Below are positions 1 through 8,644 of a DNA stretch of 64,000 nucleotides, one piece after another; the first letter of the stretch is position 1, and each line of letters opens with the position of its first letter. The notes under the pieces were generated by a model. It searched no databases, was not told the DNA's origin, and worked only from the letters and a program-made list of their open reading frames with translations. The DNA lies in contig JACKMC010000002.1 in the NCBI GenBank assembly GCA_024235595.1, positions 363,227-427,226 of the forward strand, read 5' to 3'. A program made the position numbers and the translations under genes. Origin of the DNA: Zoogloeaceae bacterium (GTDB lineage: Bacteria; Pseudomonadota; Gammaproteobacteria; Burkholderiales; Rhodocyclaceae).

Positions 1-634
1 GTATCACGCAGCCTTGTTCGTGGCATTTCGCAAGGCGCCGGCGGTCGAGGCGAATCTGCTGAACTACCTCTGGCCGACCTTGATCGTGCTGCTATCGCCG
101 GTCTTGCTCAAGGGAGTGCGACTGCGCGGCGGGCACGTTGTTGCCGCACTGGGCGGCCTTGTCGGCGCGGGGCTGATCGTCTCCGGCGGCAGGCTTGGCT
201 TGGATGCGCGCTATCTTGCCGGCTACTTGTGGGCTGCGGGGGCGGCCCTGACCTTCGCCTCCTATTCGCTGCTGTTGCGACGGGTGCCGCCCTTTGCCAA
301 CGATGCGGTAGGCCTGTTTTGCCTGGTGTCGGGGCTGGTGTGCCTGGCCGCCCACGGGCTGTGGGAGCCCGAGGTTTCGGTGCGCACGATCGACTGGCTG
401 TGGCTCGCCCTGCTCGGGCTCGGCCCCATGGGAGCGTCGTTTTTCCTGTGGAACCATGCCATGCGCCATGGCGACCCGCGCGCCATCGGTGCGCTGGCCT
501 ATCTCACCCCGCTGCTGTCGACCTTGCTGCTGGCCCTGTGGGGCGGCGCGAGCCTCGGCCCGCTCACCGTGCTTGCCGGGGTGTTGATCGTCGGCGGCGC
601 GGTGCTCGGCAATCTCTCGGGCCGTCGCGCCTAG
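1..634 (+). CDS. EamA/DMT-family transporter, 5' end outside window
   Basis: C-terminal part of a drug/metabolite-transporter (EamA) permease of the inner membrane, a family that exports amino acids or metabolites. The reading frame is already open at base 2 (codons for YHAAL precede the first possible start at 14), so the true start lies upstream of the window and only about 210 residues are present. The stretch VEANLLNYLWP near the beginning is typical of the end of the first EamA repeat, followed by a complete second repeat with about five hydrophobic helices and a PLLSTLLLALWGG motif close to the end. The substrate cannot be inferred. The stop is followed by a gene-poor stretch. Confidence 0.85.
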   Translation, partial: YHAALFVAFRKAPAVEANLLNYLWPTLIVLLSPVLLKGVRLRGGHVVAALGGLVGAGLIVSGGRLGLDARYLAGYLWAAGAALTFASYSLLLRRVPPFANDAVGLFCLVSGLVCLAAHGLWEPEVSVRTIDWLWLALLGLGPMGASFFLWNHAMRHGDPRAIGALAYLTPLLSTLLLALWGGASLGPLTVLAGVLIVGGAVLGNLSGRRA

Positions 635-1053
635 GCCGTCTCTTGCTCCCCACCACGGCTGTGCTCGCCAACTCCCAGGCGGTGGCCCGACGCAATTGCG
701 CGGCCCGCCCCCGGGCCGTGTCGGCTACGCCCTGATCGGTGCCCCACAGCACAGCCGCGAGCCTTGTTTCACGTTGCTCGCGGGGGGGCTTCCGGGCGAT
801 TTCGCTACTGCCGTGCGGCAAGCGCGTCGTTCTAGCCTTAAAGGAGAATGTGTCATTTTTCTATGAATTGTGGATTGCAGGCCGTATAGTCGGGCCCAAG
901 CGCCGACTTGTGCCAGCTCAAATGCGCGTCCAAACGGCTGAGCCTGGGGCGACGGCGTGCGATACCGCCCCCCGCTGCCAGGGTCTGCAGGCGGCTGCGC
1001 TCTGGCGGGGCGAGTGCATCGGTGACCAGCACTTCATTACAGGGAGATGTCGA
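635..1053. other. intergenic region without recognisable gene
   Basis: About 420 bases between the EamA gene and the dienelactone-hydrolase-like gene. Open frames run through it on both strands, but they resemble nothing I recognise. The end is locally AT-richer (around 840-900), as expected for a promoter of the downstream gene. A TATAGT hexamer at 885-890 could be a -10 box, but no good -35 box stands at the right distance. Confidence 0.4.
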
Positions 1054-2016
1054 ATGAATTCGAAGAAGCTTCTTTGCTGCCTCACGGGTCTGTGCCTCGG
1101 GCTGTTCTCGCTGCTTGCGCAGGCCCGAAGCGAAGACTGTCGCAAGAGCCTCAGGCCCGAGACAGCCTTCGTTGAGATTCCCTCCATCGACCTCGGCGCG
1201 CAGCCACCCGCACCCCTGGTCGTGAAGGGGAAACTGAGCCTGCCGCTGCGCTTCGACCGTCGCAAGCGCTGTTTCGTGGTGGGGACTGCGTTGCCGGCGG
1301 TGGTCATCCTGCACGGCTCGGCGGGCGTTGATTCGCGAGGTGATTTCTATGCGCGTGGCTTGAACGCGGCCGGCGTGGCAACACTCGAAATCGACATGTG
1401 GGAGGCGCGCGGCGTGACCGGGCCGCAGAATCGGCCCCGCGCACCCATCCTGACCTTTGCCGACGCCTTCGCCGCGCTCGGCTATCTCAGTGCCCATCCA
1501 AACGTCGCGCCGGGCCGCATTGGCGTGCTCGGTTTTTCGTGGGGGGGCGTGGTGAGTCTCGCCGCGGCAGAGACCCTCTACGCCACCAATTTCGGCAAGG
1601 GGCTCCACTTCGCCGCCCACGTTGCCAACTACCCGGTGTGCTACGGGGCCAACGCGGTGATTCCCGGCCTGCCTCCCCCTGCCGAGTTCGGCTCGCAACT
1701 GCTGCATCTGACCGGCGCGCCGGTGCTCATCCAGATCGGCAGCGAGGACGACTATGACAACGGCGCCGGCCATTGCCGCACCCTCGCGGATGGCCTCAAT
1801 GGCAGCAACAACAACGTCGTGCAAGTCACCGAATATCCCGGTGCCTACCATGCCTGGGACCGGCTCATGATTCCGGTCACGGCGCAGGACCCGTTCGGCA
1901 ACGAAGGCAGCTATTTCCGCAGCGGCGTGATCCCGACCGTCAGGATAGCGCCAGATGTGGACCAGGCCTATGCATCGAGGCGCCGCGTGGTGGAGTTTTT
2001 CCGTCGCAAGCTTTAG
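1054..2016 (+). CDS. secreted dienelactone hydrolase family protein (alpha/beta hydrolase)
   Basis: Predicted exported alpha/beta hydrolase of 320 aa. The chosen ATG at 1054 has an AGGGAG ribosome site just upstream and opens a clear signal peptide (MNSKKLLCCLTGLCLGLFSLLAQA), whereas the longer in-frame extension to 739 has no such logic. The nucleophile elbow GFSWGG lies near residue 160, an acidic DDYDNG segment near 230 and the motif YHAW near 265, matching the Ser/Cys-Asp-His triad order of the family. The elbow carries Ser rather than the Cys of classical dienelactone hydrolases, so the substrate is open. It converges with the restriction-modification gene and is followed by a short GC hairpin. 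Confidence 0.85.
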   Translation: MNSKKLLCCLTGLCLGLFSLLAQARSEDCRKSLRPETAFVEIPSIDLGAQPPAPLVVKGKLSLPLRFDRRKRCFVVGTALPAVVILHGSAGVDSRGDFYARGLNAAGVATLEIDMWEARGVTGPQNRPRAPILTFADAFAALGYLSAHPNVAPGRIGVLGFSWGGVVSLAAAETLYATNFGKGLHFAAHVANYPVCYGANAVIPGLPPPAEFGSQLLHLTGAPVLIQIGSEDDYDNGAGHCRTLADGLNGSNNNVVQVTEYPGAYHAWDRLMIPVTAQDPFGNEGSYFRSGVIPTVRIAPDVDQAYASRRRVVEFFRRKL

Positions 2017-2017
2017 G

Positions 2018-2034
2018 GCAGCCGGCGCGGCTGC
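2018..2034. terminator. GC hairpin between two convergent genes
   Basis: Perfect 7-bp inverted repeat GCAGCCG / CGGCTGC with a 3-base loop, placed exactly between the stop codons of the convergent genes ending at 2016 and 2042. No T-run follows, so it may only slow transcription or protect 3' ends. Confidence 0.35.
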
Positions 2035-2041
2035 GGCTCGT

Positions 2042-5000
2042 TCACAGGCGCCAGTCGGCGCCCTCGCGGCTCACCATGCCGAGCGCCTCGAGCGCGTCGA
2101 GCACCGCCAGCACCGGCGCCGCGGGCCGGCGCTTGAAGCGCGCGGCGATGGCCTCGTGGGATAGCGGGCCGGCAGCCAGCGCGGCGCGTACCGCCGCCAC
2201 CTGTTCGCGCATGCTCTTCGGCCAGGCCTGCTTGCCGGCCGGCGCCTCGGCGACTGCGGCAGTGCCGGCCGTGCCGGCGATGGCGAGATCGTCCTGGCCG
2301 CCGGCATCCGGCGCGGCGCCCTGCGCGCCGGGGTTCTGGTAGTCGGGACGCAGCCAGCGTATCTGGCCGCGCGCCTCCTCGGCGGCACGCTCGGCATTGA
2401 GCGCCACCAGCCGGGTCAGCAGTTCTTCTTCGGCGGCGGCCTGTTCGGCGGGTTTTTCGGGCAGCGGGCTGGTGGCGCCGGGGCGGCCGACCAGTGCCGG
2501 AGCGAGGTCGGCCCAGCCGTAGGCTTCGAACACCGCGGTGTCGAGCGCGTCGTGCAGCTCGCGCAGCACCGACACCAGGCCCTGCTCGTGAATGATCTTG
2601 TCCTTGGCGCTCAAGGCCTCGCCGGCGCGCAGTTTTTCGAGCACGTTGTACATGCCGGTCAGCGTCAGCCCCGCATGCGCCGCCTGCTGGCGCTTGCGGT
2701 GCGCGTCGAGCTGCTCGGCGAGCTCGCCGATGCGGGTTTGCTGCGCGGCGGTGGCGTCGGGGAAGGGGAAGGTTTCGAAGCAGCGCGTCTTGTTGTAGCG
2801 CGGGTCGTTGCCGACGCCGAGTCGGCCGCCAGCGGCGAGTGCCCAGGCGATGTGGAGGCGGCTGGAGAGGACTCCAAGAGCATGGCCGTCGTCCATCGCC
2901 GCGCACACCAGCATGTTATCCGGGAGGATCGCGGCGTCGAGAAACTGGAACGTTCGATGCTTAGTCGTTTCGATGGTCGCGATAAATCGTTCTAGTCCAT
3001 TCGACATTGCGCGCCAGTCCCGACGCGCTTCGCCAAAGATCCACCAGTTGTCGCGATAGGTCGTCCGATTGTTTTGGTCGCGCTCGGGTTTTACGCGCTC
3101 GACGACCCATTGAAACACCGTTGGAAATCGCTGTCGCACCGCTTGCGCGTCTAAGCCAAACAGGTCAACAACCATCACGCCACGCGGCCGGTCGGCGAGG
3201 TCCCGGCCGTTACGATAGTCGCGGATGTGGTTCTCCAGCCCGACGATCGAACCGAGACCAAGCCGCTGGGCCTCTTCGGGCGTGACGATAAAGCCCGCGC
3301 CATGAAGTTTGACGCCGGGCGAACTGATTCCTCCATTGGCGGCCAATGGTTTGGCGCCCGCGATATCCGCGCCGATCTTCAAGTCGGCGAACAGCTTTCC
3401 GTCGCGCTCGTCGAGAGATACTTCCACTTCGTCTTCACCTGTCTCTTGCTCCTGCCGTACTTGGAGCAAGCGACCGTCGGCCCCATCCGCCGTCCCCACC
3501 GTCATCGCGATCCGCACTGCCGCGCCGTCGGCGGCGTCGACCCAGGGGTGGTCGGGGATGGCGAAGGCGAGCGTCAGCGGGTTCTTGGCGTCGAGCTGCG
3601 CCTGCACCACGCGGCGGTTGAAGGTCTGTTTGATACTGTTTGTGGTGATGAAACCGAAGCGCCGGACGCGCCCGGCACGCACGGCCTCGGCGGCATTGTG
3701 CCACCAGTGCATGACGAAATCCGCTGACTCGGGCACTTCGGGCCAGGCGCCGCGCACGGCTTCGACGTAGCCGTCGCCGAGCGCTCGGCGCATGGTGGCG
3801 GCACCGATGAAGGGTGGATTGCCGACGATGTAGTCGGCCTGCGGCCAGGCGGCCTTTGCCGGCTCGACATAGCGGTATTGCTCGATCTGCGCGGATTCGT
3901 CGGGAACCGGCTCGCCGGTAACGGGGCTGGGCTTGGTCGTCACGCCGTCCCAGCGGGTGAGCGGGCGGCCGGCGGCATCACGCACGAGTTCGCGGCGGGT
4001 GTAGGTGATGAGGGCGTCGCGGTTCTCGATGTTGCGGAAGTCATGCAGCACGGGCTGCGGCGGCTGGACGCTGCCGTGGGTGCGGAAGTGCCATTGCAGG
4101 TAGCCGATCCACAGCACCATTTCGGCGATGCGGGCGGCGCGGGGGTTGATCTCGAGGCCGAGAAACTGGTGCGGGTCGACGGTGACGCCTTCGAGCTGCA
4201 GCAGGCCTTGCGACTGGCCCAGGTCGTGAAGGAGGTTGAGCACTTCGCCTTCGAGGCGCTTCATGTGCTCGAGCGTCACATACAGGAAGTTGCCGCTGCC
4301 GCAGGCCGGGTCGAGTACCCGCACGGTGCACAGGTGGCGGTGGAAGGCCTGTACCTCGGCCACCGCCTCCTTGTGTTTGCCGGCCTGCTCCCAGGCGAGC
4401 GCGGCGGCCTGCACTTCGCGCCATTCGGCGCGCAGCGGTTCGATCACGGTCGGCAGCACGAGGCGCTCGACATAGGCGCGCGGGGTGTAGTGGGCGCCGA
4501 GCTTGTGGCGCTCGCGGGCATCGAGGGCGCGCTCCAGCAGGGTGCCGAAGATGGCCGGCTCGACGTAGCGCCAGTCGGCGCTGGAGGCTTCGATGAGCAG
4601 GCCGATCTGGTCGCGGTCGAGGGCGATGGCGGCGCATTCGGTGAACAGGCCGCCGTTGAAGCGCAGCACTTCGCTGCGCAGGATGGGCGAGAAGCCACCG
4701 GTATTCATGGTCTGCCACAGGTTCTCGACCATCGGCGCGAAGCTGCGCGGGTTGTCGGCGAGGCTTTGCAGCAGCTCGGTGAAGGCCCGCGCCGGCAGCA
4801 GGCCGACGTCCTCGGCAAACATGGTGAACAGTGCCCGCATCAGGAAGCCGGCGACATGCTGCGGTGCCTGGCCGGCGGCTTCGAGCGACTTGGCGAGCCG
4901 CGCCAGCCGGTCGGCGATTTCGCGGGTGACGCGCGCCGAGCGGCGGGCGGGGTCAAGGCTGAGCGGTTCGAGCCACACCGCGCGCAGGCGCTCGCGGATC

Positions 5001-5563
5001 TCGTCGCGGCGCAGATCGGCGAGGCGGATGCGGTGGCTGCGCGGGTCGGGGTAGGGCGTGTAGGTGGCGCCCGAGCGGCTGAACTCGGCATAGAGCTCGA
5101 TGTTGCGGCCGACGTCGGTGACCACGATGAAGGGCGGCCGGCCCTCGGCAGCGGGCAGGGCGCGGGCGTACTGGTCGGCCTGGTTGTGGGCGCGCAGCAT
5201 GGCCTTGTCCCAGCCGGAGGTATCGAGGGTCCTGCCGGTCTGCTTGGCTTCGCAGACGAAGGCACCGCGGCGGTAGAGGTCGATGTAGCCGCTGCTGACG
5301 CTGCCATCGGGCTGGCGGATGTCCACCCGGCGCTCGAACACGTAGCCGTTGTCGCGGGTGTCGCTGCCGGCCGGCTCGGGCGTGGGCAGATCGAGCAGGG
5401 CGGTGAGTTCGGTAAGGAAGAGCTGGTAGTTGGCGCGCTCGCTGCCCCCGGCGCCCTCCCAGCGGGCAATGAAGGCGTCGAGCGCGGAGGGCGTGGGGCG
5501 CGAAGCAGGGGCGGGGCAGGCGGCAGCGGAGGTCACGCGCGGGTCTCGGGTTTCGGTGGGCAA
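2042..5563 (-). CDS. MmeI-like single-chain type II restriction enzyme/DNA methyltransferase
   Basis: A 1173-aa protein combining restriction and modification in one chain, like the MmeI (type IIL) family. Residues about 93-110 hold a PD-(D/E)XK-like nuclease signature (IDLY...FVCEAKQ). The methyltransferase has motif I DPACGSGNF near residue 415 and catalytic motif IV NPPF near 580. A target-recognition region follows at about 695-895, and the end (about 1120-1173) looks like a winged helix. No separate S, R or M gene flanks it. The DNA encoding the recognition region (about 2880-3480) is clearly poorer in G+C than the rest, as if exchanged. A methyltransferase-only role is possible if the nuclease residues are not functional. 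The start at 5563 is the first ATG; a later start cannot be excluded. Confidence 0.88.
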   Translation of the reverse strand: MPTETRDPRVTSAAACPAPASRPTPSALDAFIARWEGAGGSERANYQLFLTELTALLDLPTPEPAGSDTRDNGYVFERRVDIRQPDGSVSSGYIDLYRRGAFVCEAKQTGRTLDTSGWDKAMLRAHNQADQYARALPAAEGRPPFIVVTDVGRNIELYAEFSRSGATYTPYPDPRSHRIRLADLRRDEIRERLRAVWLEPLSLDPARRSARVTREIADRLARLAKSLEAAGQAPQHVAGFLMRALFTMFAEDVGLLPARAFTELLQSLADNPRSFAPMVENLWQTMNTGGFSPILRSEVLRFNGGLFTECAAIALDRDQIGLLIEASSADWRYVEPAIFGTLLERALDARERHKLGAHYTPRAYVERLVLPTVIEPLRAEWREVQAAALAWEQAGKHKEAVAEVQAFHRHLCTVRVLDPACGSGNFLYVTLEHMKRLEGEVLNLLHDLGQSQGLLQLEGVTVDPHQFLGLEINPRAARIAEMVLWIGYLQWHFRTHGSVQPPQPVLHDFRNIENRDALITYTRRELVRDAAGRPLTRWDGVTTKPSPVTGEPVPDESAQIEQYRYVEPAKAAWPQADYIVGNPPFIGAATMRRALGDGYVEAVRGAWPEVPESADFVMHWWHNAAEAVRAGRVRRFGFITTNSIKQTFNRRVVQAQLDAKNPLTLAFAIPDHPWVDAADGAAVRIAMTVGTADGADGRLLQVRQEQETGEDEVEVSLDERDGKLFADLKIGADIAGAKPLAANGGISSPGVKLHGAGFIVTPEEAQRLGLGSIVGLENHIRDYRNGRDLADRPRGVMVVDLFGLDAQAVRQRFPTVFQWVVERVKPERDQNNRTTYRDNWWIFGEARRDWRAMSNGLERFIATIETTKHRTFQFLDAAILPDNMLVCAAMDDGHALGVLSSRLHIAWALAAGGRLGVGNDPRYNKTRCFETFPFPDATAAQQTRIGELAEQLDAHRKRQQAAHAGLTLTGMYNVLEKLRAGEALSAKDKIIHEQGLVSVLRELHDALDTAVFEAYGWADLAPALVGRPGATSPLPEKPAEQAAAEEELLTRLVALNAERAAEEARGQIRWLRPDYQNPGAQGAAPDAGGQDDLAIAGTAGTAAVAEAPAGKQAWPKSMREQVAAVRAALAAGPLSHEAIAARFKRRPAAPVLAVLDALEALGMVSREGADWRL

Positions 5564-5730
5564 GCGCTGATTCTACCGCTGCGATGCCGGATGGGTGCGG
5601 CTTGGCGCCGCGCAGCAGCGGTAGGGAAGCCGGGTGGCAGGGGAAGTGGCCGCAACGATAGCCAGATGACGGAGTCGAAGAGCTATCTGCATGTCACGCC
5701 GGGCTGCGACGCCCGGACGGCGCCGATGCC

Positions 5731-6417
5731 ATGGACGATGACGCGAGAAGGGAATTCCTCGACAGGGTGGCGCGCTACCAGCAGCGCGACGACCCCACCG
5801 GCTGGTGCGACAAGGTCTACAGCGACGCCGGCGGCGACCCCCGCGGCGTGTTCTGGGCCGATCTCGCGCCCAATCCGTATTTGCTGGCCTGGCTCGGCGA
5901 GCAAGCCGTGTCGGGCGAAGGCAAGCGTGCGGCCGCGGTGGGCTGCGGCGTGGGCGACGACGCCGAGGCGCTGGCCGCGCATGCTTACCGCGTGACGGCC
6001 TTCGACATCGCGCCGGCGGCGATCGAACTGTGCCGCGGCCGCTATCCCGACAGCCGTGTCGACTATCGGGTAGCCGACCTCTTCGACCCGCCGCATGACT
6101 GGGTTCGGGGCTTCGACCTGGTGTATGAGTGCAATACCATCCAGATCCTGCCGGGCGTGTATCGGCTTCGCGCCCTGGCTGCGATCGCCGGCATGGTTGC
6201 GCCCGGCGGCGTGGCGCTGGTGTCGTGCCGCAGCCGGCTGGCGGGAGAAAAGGAGGGCGAGTTTCCCTTGCCGCTGGACCGTGCGGAAATCGACGGCTTC
6301 GTGCGGGCCGGACTCAGGCAAGCGGCTTTCGTCGCCTACGATGACGACCAGGACCCGCCGGTGCCGCACTTTTTCGCTGCCTACCGCCGGGCGCCAGCGG
6401 GTCAGGACCAGGGCTAG
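5731..6417 (+). CDS. class I SAM-dependent methyltransferase
   Basis: Small-molecule type methyltransferase of 228 aa with a Rossmann fold. The SAM-binding motif AVGCGVGDDAEAL lies near residues 70-82, with an acidic FDIAP motif following the second strand and the motif IV-like segment FDLVYECNTIQ near 130. The overall length and order resemble TehB/thiopurine-type enzymes, but the substrate is not evident. The start at 5731 has no obvious Shine-Dalgarno sequence. It is divergent from the restriction-modification gene (167-base gap) and faces the LysR gene tail to tail, so it is probably its own transcription unit. Confidence 0.75.
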   Translation: MDDDARREFLDRVARYQQRDDPTGWCDKVYSDAGGDPRGVFWADLAPNPYLLAWLGEQAVSGEGKRAAAVGCGVGDDAEALAAHAYRVTAFDIAPAAIELCRGRYPDSRVDYRVADLFDPPHDWVRGFDLVYECNTIQILPGVYRLRALAAIAGMVAPGGVALVSCRSRLAGEKEGEFPLPLDRAEIDGFVRAGLRQAAFVAYDDDQDPPVPHFFAAYRRAPAGQDQG

Positions 6418-6462
6418 ACCGCCTGGGTTGCCGACGCCGGTGTACTGCTACAGGGCGGGCCT

Positions 6463-7368
6463 TCAGACCGCCTGCTGCTGGGCCTCCGGCGCCAGCGCCC
6501 ACACGTCAGACAGTTCCGCCACCAGTGCGCGCACCAGCGGGTCATTGGCACGCTTGCGCAGATAGGCGAAACGCAGGCTGACCGTGGGCAGCGCCAGCGG
6601 CAGGGCGTAGATCTGGGCCTGCGGGCCGGCCGACTCGACGTCCGAGCGGCGCATGATGCCAAGCCCCACGCCGGCGCCCACCATCGCGCGCAATGCATCC
6701 TCCTGGTTGGCCAGCAAGGTCTTCGATGGTTCGCAGCAGTGGGCTTCGAAGAGGCTGCGCATGACCCGGAAATGGGCGCAGTCGGGCGAGGTATAGACCC
6801 AGGGAAGGCCGGCCAGCGCGGGGATGTCGCAGGAGGTGATGCGCTCGCGCAGGCTTTCGGGCGCCGCCACCACCAGTTCCTCCTCGCACAGCACCCGAGA
6901 TTCCAGCAGCGGGTCGTCGCATTCGCCGCTGATGAAGGCCGCGTCGAGCTTGCCGACCCGCAGCGCGGGAAGGTTTGTGCCGCTGGCACCGGCCAGGAAC
7001 TCGATCTCGAGGCGCGGGTGGTGGGCACGCAAACCGGCCTGTAGCTCGATCAGGCGCAAGAAGGCCGCATCGCTGTTGAGGCCGATGCGCACGCTGCCCA
7101 TCAGTTCGCCCTGCATCTGCCTGGCATGGAGCACGAAATCGCCGGCCGCGGCGAGCGCGTGGCGCGCGCGCTCGAGCAATTGCTCGCCCGCGGGGGTGAG
7201 CTGCATGCCCTTGGGGGTGCGCTCGAAGAGGGTCAGGCGCAGTTCTTCCTCGAGCGCCTTGATGTGCGCGCTGATCGCCGGCTGGCTGGTGAACAGCCGC
7301 TCGGCGGCGCGTGTGAGGTGCTGCTCCTCGGCCACGGTGACGAAGGTCTTGAGGTGATAGAGCTCCAT
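6463..7368 (-). CDS. LysR-family transcriptional regulator
   Basis: A 301-aa LysR regulator. The N-terminal winged HTH (residues 1-60) begins MELYHLKTFVTVAEEQHLTR and includes the canonical AAERLFTSQPAISAHIKALEEEL-like recognition helix, here within residues 18-40. A periplasmic-binding-like co-inducer domain fills the rest. I place the start at 7368 because the family always begins with this helix; the frame stays open another 92 codons upstream without any domain. It is divergent from the DUF1127 gene across 161 bases, the classic layout for a LysR regulator and a neighbouring target. The effector is unknown. Confidence 0.9.
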   Translation of the reverse strand: MELYHLKTFVTVAEEQHLTRAAERLFTSQPAISAHIKALEEELRLTLFERTPKGMQLTPAGEQLLERARHALAAAGDFVLHARQMQGELMGSVRIGLNSDAAFLRLIELQAGLRAHHPRLEIEFLAGASGTNLPALRVGKLDAAFISGECDDPLLESRVLCEEELVVAAPESLRERITSCDIPALAGLPWVYTSPDCAHFRVMRSLFEAHCCEPSKTLLANQEDALRAMVGAGVGLGIMRRSDVESAGPQAQIYALPLALPTVSLRFAYLRKRANDPLVRALVAELSDVWALAPEAQQQAV

Positions 7369-7449
7369 GACGGGTTCTCCGGCTGACCACGATTCAGTCG
7401 CAGTAAAGCGCAATCGGGGCGTCGGCGCCATCACATTTCGTGAACACCG

Positions 7450-7473
7450 CGATCCCGAAAAACGATTGGATCG
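7450..7473. promoter_or_regulatory. possible operator between LysR and DUF1127 genes
   Basis: Inverted repeat CGATCC (7450-7455) / GGATCG (7468-7473) with a 12-base spacer, in the divergent promoter region. LysR sites are often interrupted dyads with T-N11-A; this dyad is only a candidate. Confidence 0.3.
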
Positions 7474-7529
7474 GCTGGCGCGCAAGGACCACGCTTGAGC
7501 CATCAGCAACACACCCGAAGGAGACAGAG

Positions 7530-7766
7530 ATGAGCCAGTTGATCCACAGACTGCGTTTGCCCGCCGACCGCAACGCCGAGCCGCGTCGCCTGCTTGTAGC
7601 CCTTGCCCATGTGGGCGCCGGCCTCGCCGCCAGCTGGCGCACATGGCAGCGGCGAGCGCGCCAGCGCCGCGAACTGCGCGATATCGCTGACGAGGTGCTT
7701 CGTGACGTCGGCATCAGCCGTGCGCAGGCGAACTACATCGCCAGCAAACCGTTCTGGCGCGAGTGA
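7530..7766 (+). CDS. small DUF1127 (YjiS-like) protein
   Basis: A 78-aa basic protein. The ATG at 7530 is preceded by an AAGGAGAC ribosome site at ideal distance; the open frame extends further up to 7440, but those residues have no similarity to the family. The C-terminal half contains the DUF1127 pattern (RRELRDIADEVLRDVGISR). Short DUF1127 proteins are widespread in proteobacteria, and some have been linked to RNA binding and to phosphate or stress metabolism. Nothing here decides the role. The gene is divergent from the LysR regulator, its likely controller. Confidence 0.8.
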   Translation: MSQLIHRLRLPADRNAEPRRLLVALAHVGAGLAASWRTWQRRARQRRELRDIADEVLRDVGISRAQANYIASKPFWRE

Positions 7767-7840
7767 CCGGCCTGGTCGCGGCGGCGCCTGCGGGAGATTG
7801 ACGGGGTGCCCGCTGGCCACCGGCGCCGCCTGGCGAACCG

Positions 7841-8644
7841 CTAGATTCCCGTGAGCATCCATAGCCCCGAGGCGATGAGCGCGGCGCTCGAGGCAAGCGT
7901 GACCAGGCGGGCCGCCGGAAACACCTTCTCGACGAATACGAAGGCGGCAATCAGCGCGACCCAGGCGAGATTCATGACGCCGGCCACGAACAGCAGCAGC
8001 ATCAGCGCCCAGCAGCAACCCACGCACCACGCGCCGTGCTCGAGCCCCATCCTGAAGGCGCCGCCGGGGCCGGGGCGCCAGCGGGTCATGAGAAACTGGA
8101 GCGGATTGCGGCACTTGCCCAGACAGGCCTCCTTGAACGGGGTGAGCTGGTATACCCCGGCGCCGATCAGCGCCAGCGCGCCGAGCCCGGCGCTTGCGCT
8201 CGCCATCGCCGGGGTCAGCAGCGCGGCGGATTCGAGCGCCGCCTGCAGCAGCGTGGCCACCGCGCTGAACAGGGTCCACATCGCCACATAGCCGGCGGCG
8301 AAGGTCCATACGCCCGGCAGGACCTTGCCGATGGCGCCGTTGCTGCGCACCAGGCTGCCGTACAGGATGATCGTCGGCGCGGCGCTGGGCAGCATCATGC
8401 CGGCCATCATCACGGTCCACATCACGAAGGTGAGAAACAGCGCGCCAGCGTCCACGGCGCGCCCCATGGCGGGCATCGCCGCCATCGCCATCGAGGCGTG
8501 ATCCATTGCCGCGGCGCTGTGCCAGAGATAAAGCCATGACAGCAGGACCACCGCGCCCAGGCCGCCGAGCGCCACGGCGCGGTCATGGCGCAGGATCCTG
8601 TCGATGCCGCTGGCGTGCCCGGAAGCGCCGCTCAGGCCGTCCAT
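7841..8644 (-). CDS. DUF2182 integral membrane protein
   Basis: A 267-aa inner-membrane protein with about six hydrophobic helices, belonging to DUF2182 (described as a predicted metal-binding membrane protein family). Conserved-looking features are a Met-rich loop and the MMAGMMLPSAAP helix near residues 80-90, the cytoplasmic CLGKCRNPL segment near 170 with two Cys, and GCCWALM near 205 with two more. Its start overlaps the end of the upstream DUF1326 gene by 13 bases, so the two are co-translated. The paired Cys and Met motifs suggest metal (copper-like) or thiol chemistry; this is inference. Confidence 0.8.
   Translation of the reverse strand: MDGLSGASGHASGIDRILRHDRAVALGGLGAVVLLSWLYLWHSAAAMDHASMAMAAMPAMGRAVDAGALFLTFVMWTVMMAGMMLPSAAPTIILYGSLVRSNGAIGKVLPGVWTFAAGYVAMWTLFSAVATLLQAALESAALLTPAMASASAGLGALALIGAGVYQLTPFKEACLGKCRNPLQFLMTRWRPGPGGAFRMGLEHGAWCVGCCWALMLLLFVAGVMNLAWVALIAAFVFVEKVFPAARLVTLASSAALIASGLWMLTGI

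Noticed and set aside
885..890. TATAGT as -10 box for the dienelactone-hydrolase-like gene
   Set aside because: No acceptable -35 hexamer at 16-18 bases upstream.
3878..5995. 705-codon open frame on the plus strand, antisense to the restriction-modification gene
   Set aside because: Composition follows from antisense of a GC-rich gene; the opposite strand has full methyltransferase motifs, and this frame has no recognisable domain or ribosome site.
2042..6417. A larger defence island (BREX, DISARM or similar) around the 1173-aa methyltransferase
   Set aside because: Flanking genes are a hydrolase, a small-molecule methyltransferase and a LysR regulator; none of the partner ATPases, helicases or phosphatases of those systems is present.
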